Shown: positions 34,611 to 37,154 of the stretch, one piece after another
Numbering within the stretch: the first letter of the stretch is position 1
How the letters are laid out: the number at the start of each line of letters is the position of its first letter
Assembly (NCBI GenBank): GCA_019136675.1
Contig: JAGVTV010000026.1
Span: 1-37,154 of the forward strand
DNA: 37,154 nucleotides
From: Bacteroidota bacterium
Lineage (GTDB): Bacteria; Bacteroidota; Bacteroidia; Chitinophagales; Saprospiraceae
Direction of reading: 5' to 3'
Notes under the pieces: generated by a model
What the model saw: the letters and a program-made list of their open reading frames with translations, nothing else
Databases searched by the model: none
Told to the model about the DNA's origin: nothing
Program-made: the position numbers and the translations under genes

Positions 34611-35087
34611 TCAGGGTTGCCACCGGCATGCGTGTCTGCTTATAAGTCTGTTGGTACCGTTGTCCAGCACATACACTTCCGTATAATAAAGTGGAAACTC
34701 GGATTGTTTGCCTTCAAGGCTCACCGAAAAAACACCCTTGCCTGTGACAATAGCCGTGTTTCCCGATACTCTGACCTGCGATTCCTTAATATGCACATTG
34801 TGGTATTGCAGCTTGCCATTTTTGAGGTTTGATAACAGGTCGGCTTTAGTCTCTGTCCATCCATTAGAGTGGATGTACAACAGATCAGGATGTAGGATAT
34901 TTTCCAATGAATCCATTTTGCCTCCTACCATCCATTTGAATTTTTTGTTGTGCAGGCTCAGGACACTGGCTTGAGTCATCTCCCTGGTATCTTGGCCGGA
35001 TTTGTTTTTTGAGGTGTGAAGGTTTTTTGGGCTGCAGCCCAAAAACACGGCGGTCAGGATAATTAGTAACGCTACTTTATTTTTCAT
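34611..35087 (-). CDS. DUF4440 / NTF2-like lipoprotein
   Basis: 158 residues from ATG 35087. The N-terminus is a lipoprotein signal peptide ending in the lipobox FLGC, so it is anchored to a membrane. The rest is an NTF2-like alpha+beta fold of the DUF4440 kind: MTQASVLSLHNKKFKWMVGG, LENILHPDLLYIHSNG, and KESQVRVSGNTAIVTGKGVF, as in small ketosteroid-isomerase-like proteins. No enzymatic residues can be assigned. The frame can be opened to 35144, but the extension contains the preceding terminator, so ATG 35087 is right. No TAnnTTTG box is seen upstream, so expression may depend on read-through from the TonB receptor. Confidence 0.85.
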   Translation of the reverse strand: MKNKVALLIILTAVFLGCSPKNLHTSKNKSGQDTREMTQASVLSLHNKKFKWMVGGKMDSLENILHPDLLYIHSNGWTETKADLLSNLKNGKLQYHNVHIKESQVRVSGNTAIVTGKGVFSVSLEGKQSEFPLYYTEVYVLDNGTNRLISRHACRWQP

Positions 35088-35112
35088 GGCTATATTTTGG
35101 AGCAATAAAAAA

Positions 35113-35141
35113 AGGCCGGACGCCCTTCTGGGTTCCGGCCT
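35113..35141 (-). terminator. Strong rho-independent terminator of the second TonB receptor
   Basis: Stem AGGCCGGA (35113-35120) / TCCGGCCT (35134-35141), with CCC/GGG pairing inside the 13-base loop. On the minus strand it is followed by seven T. It lies 19 bases after the receptor stop. Confidence 0.85.
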
Positions 35142-35159
35142 CAAGATTATTTATTTGGA

Positions 35160-37154
35160 TTAGTTGAAGATGTACCTAACCCCAAATCTCATTCTCCACC
35201 TTGATGAGAAGTCATTTATATTGTAGGCATTGGCATCGTTTGCCGCTGTTCCCCTGTAGGTGTACCTTGGAGTTTTCTTGTCTGCTTCGTAACCTTCAAA
35301 AGTCAGGAAGTCAAAATTGTTGAAATCACCTATTACACTGTATCTTGTTCCCCACTCAGGGTTAAGTAAATTTGCCAGGTTAAATACGTCTACAGAAAAT
35401 TGAAGTTTGTGCATTTTATTGCCAAGTTTTAACCCTGCGTCCTGACGTATAGCCAGGTCAAGAAAAGAGACATATGGCATCCAGTTTGAATTCTTTTCTG
35501 CATATCCACCTCTGTTAGCTGACAAGTATTCATCTGATTCAATGTATGAGTTCAGTTTTGTCCACTGTTCGTCTGCCGTAATGGTGGTAGTACCTACTTT
35601 GTAATCAACTAAATTAATATCTCCTCTTTCATTAGGTATATAAATCAAACTTCTGTTTCTGCTTGTGCTACCGGTTTCGTTGTTAAGGTTTCTCGCACCT
35701 GAACCTCCGATAACATAGGAATATGGATTGCTTTTCTGACCTTCATAAATCAGCGAAAATGTTGTAGCTGCATTCTTACTGCTATTCCAGTCAATTTTGT
35801 ATGTCAGTGTACCCAATACCCGATGACCTGTTGCAAAGTCAGATCTTCCGTAGGATGGGAAGTTTCTGCCATCCACATGTACTTGTCCCCTCCACTGTGA
35901 GGAGTTTTGAGATGATGTACCCTCAGTAACCGCATAAGCATCTCCATAGGTATATGCCAGCGTTGCATTCAGTCCAAAGTCAAAGTTTTTGGCAATCTGA
36001 CCGGTTATGGTGTAAGTTTCTCCCTCATTTGTGTTGGACGCAAGATAGATCTCCGTGTAGGTAGGGTCGATACTCTTTCTGTTAAATACAGGCCTGTTGT
36101 CTACTCCTGCCATATAAAAACTTACCGTAGTATCTGAGTTGATATTGGTATACACAATATTGTTAAGTGTCTTTGTGTAAATACCTTCTATAGAAGCGTC
36201 AAATCCGCCAGGAAGCTTGAAGTCAACTCCTAGATTTGTCCTGAATACCTGAGGATATTTAAAATCAGGTGTAAAGAGGTTGATGGAACCTGAAGGTACC
36301 TTAAAGTTTGGGTCTTCATATTGCTGATTGATATCTGCTTTAAATATTGTCTCAGTATTCAATCTCTGTACTGTTCCCTGGGTAAGACCATTGTTGTTAA
36401 ACATGGCAGCTGGCCACACAAAAGGAATTCTACTTGTGAAGATACCCAATCCTCCCCTCAGGCTGACTTTATCAGATGCTTCATATCCAAATCCCAATCT
36501 TGGAGATAACATTATCTGACCATCAGGTGACTTACCAGCTTTTACATCTTTTGCTACCGGGTAGAAAGTTGCAATTTTGGGCAGAGCAGTATTGTTTAAG
36601 TATGTATCTTCTTTAGGGTCATCCAAAATGATAGGTAAATCCACCCTTAGTCCGGCAGTGATATTTAGTTTTGAAGAAACCTTGATTTCATCCTGGGCAT
36701 AGAATCCTAATTGCATAGCCCTTAAAGCCGCAGCAGCTTTAGATTTATCTCCGGTAATGTCGTCTACCAAGGAGTAAGATCTTCGGTATTCAAATGCCTT
36801 CTCATTTTTAAAATCAGCTATGCTTTTAAACCTGTATGATCCATAATTCTGAGGAATAAATGAATTAAACATGTCGTAATATTCATTGTGTGTTCCTAAA
36901 GTTATGGTGTGCTTTCCTTTGTATAGCTTAAAGTTATTGGTCAAAGTGAAAATATCCTGATCAAGTCTGTTTGCGGTAGAAAATTCCTCAGTACCAAAAG
37001 TAATAACGTTCGAACCCGAACCGTCCTCTATAGTAACATATGGGAACGGGGATCCCAATGCGTCTCTGTCATCCCTGACCCTGGTAAAACCAATAATCAA
37101 ATTGTTGCTTGCATTGTTGGCAAATCTGGACTTGATTTCCAAAGCACTGCTGTT
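35160..37154 (-). CDS. Oar-like TonB-dependent receptor, C-terminal part (runs off right edge)
   Basis: About 664 codons are visible; the start lies beyond 37154 and the frame is open there (NSSALEIKSR). These are the C-terminal strands of a large TonB-dependent outer-membrane beta-barrel: alternating aromatic/polar strands, and a terminus ending RWRMRFGVRYIFN with a final aromatic-Asn. The blocks FRTNLGVDFKLPGGFDASIEG and MHKLQFSVDVFNLANLLNP are typical of the Oar subgroup, which usually has an N-terminal carboxypeptidase-like domain and about 1000-1100 residues. The ligand is unknown. A strong terminator follows. TTG 37142 is internal, not a start. Confidence 0.88.
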   Translation of the reverse strand, partial: NSSALEIKSRFANNASNNLIIGFTRVRDDRDALGSPFPYVTIEDGSGSNVITFGTEEFSTANRLDQDIFTLTNNFKLYKGKHTITLGTHNEYYDMFNSFIPQNYGSYRFKSIADFKNEKAFEYRRSYSLVDDITGDKSKAAAALRAMQLGFYAQDEIKVSSKLNITAGLRVDLPIILDDPKEDTYLNNTALPKIATFYPVAKDVKAGKSPDGQIMLSPRLGFGYEASDKVSLRGGLGIFTSRIPFVWPAAMFNNNGLTQGTVQRLNTETIFKADINQQYEDPNFKVPSGSINLFTPDFKYPQVFRTNLGVDFKLPGGFDASIEGIYTKTLNNIVYTNINSDTTVSFYMAGVDNRPVFNRKSIDPTYTEIYLASNTNEGETYTITGQIAKNFDFGLNATLAYTYGDAYAVTEGTSSQNSSQWRGQVHVDGRNFPSYGRSDFATGHRVLGTLTYKIDWNSSKNAATTFSLIYEGQKSNPYSYVIGGSGARNLNNETGSTSRNRSLIYIPNERGDINLVDYKVGTTTITADEQWTKLNSYIESDEYLSANRGGYAEKNSNWMPYVSFLDLAIRQDAGLKLGNKMHKLQFSVDVFNLANLLNPEWGTRYSVIGDFNNFDFLTFEGYEADKKTPRYTYRGTAANDANAYNINDFSSRWRMRFGVRYIFN

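Noticed and set aside
35160..35200. Type IX secretion C-terminal sorting domain on the right-hand TonB receptor
   Set aside because: The terminus is a normal outer-membrane barrel strand ending in an aromatic-Asn, not a sorting domain.
1..37154. CRISPR array, tRNA/rRNA, insertion sequence or prophage
   Set aside because: No regularly spaced repeats, cloverleaf-like sequence, transposase or phage gene was seen on reading both strands; nearly all DNA is accounted for by chromosomal genes.

Overview
The window looks like a chromosomal segment of a member of the Bacteroidota. The evidence is internal. Promoters with a TAnnTTTG -7 box and a TTG/TTTG -33 box recur, and Shine-Dalgarno sequences are nearly absent. 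There are two TonB-dependent receptors, a LytS/LytTR two-component pair, a DUF3276 (PUR-type) protein, and a DksA/TraR-like protein without a complete zinc finger. Futalosine hydrolase (MqnB) points to the futalosine menaquinone route, which favours the Cytophagia, Saprospiria or Chitinophagia side of the phylum; this is inference. I see no tRNA, rRNA, CRISPR array, insertion sequence, prophage or attachment site, and no gap between genes longer than about 240 bases.

Layout. 1-1064 (-) is the N-terminal part of a TonB receptor whose promoter carries a perfect 7-1-7 palindrome. Divergent from it, 1258-4741 (+) encodes TolC, an HlyD/MacA-type adaptor and a DUF2064 GT-A protein; no pump gene is linked. 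Then come a thiolase (+), threonine aldolase (-), a membrane-anchored coiled-coil protein (-), a PolB-type 3'-5' exonuclease (+), lepA (+), a secreted glutaredoxin-like protein (+) and the antiporter nhaD (+). Next are a LytTR regulator and its histidine kinase (-), diverging from an RluA-type pseudouridine synthase and a DUF3810 membrane metalloprotease-like protein (+).

The second half is mostly on the minus strand: mqnB, a DUF3276 protein, an ABC exporter, a Spy-like small secreted protein, a large AsmA-family protein, then proline dehydrogenase, aroE, acpH and smc as one tight operon (transcribed smc first). A DksA-like gene diverges from smc. After that come plsC and lysS (overlapping, lysS first), an RRM RNA-binding protein with a structured leader and a clear terminator, ctlX (+), a DUF4440 lipoprotein (-), and the C-terminal part of an Oar-like TonB receptor running off the right edge.

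How it fits together. Most genes are housekeeping or envelope functions: translation (lepA, lysS, pseudouridine synthase), chromosome organisation (smc), menaquinone, shikimate, proline/arginine and phospholipid metabolism, and outer-membrane transport. I found no convincing new defence or mobile system. The most useful observations are regulatory: -7 boxes abutting start codons of smc, lepA and the pseudouridine synthase (probable leaderless transcripts), palindromes in the promoters of the first TonB receptor and the TolC operon, a -33 element that masquerades as a kinase start codon, and a hairpin/U-tract leader before the RRM gene.
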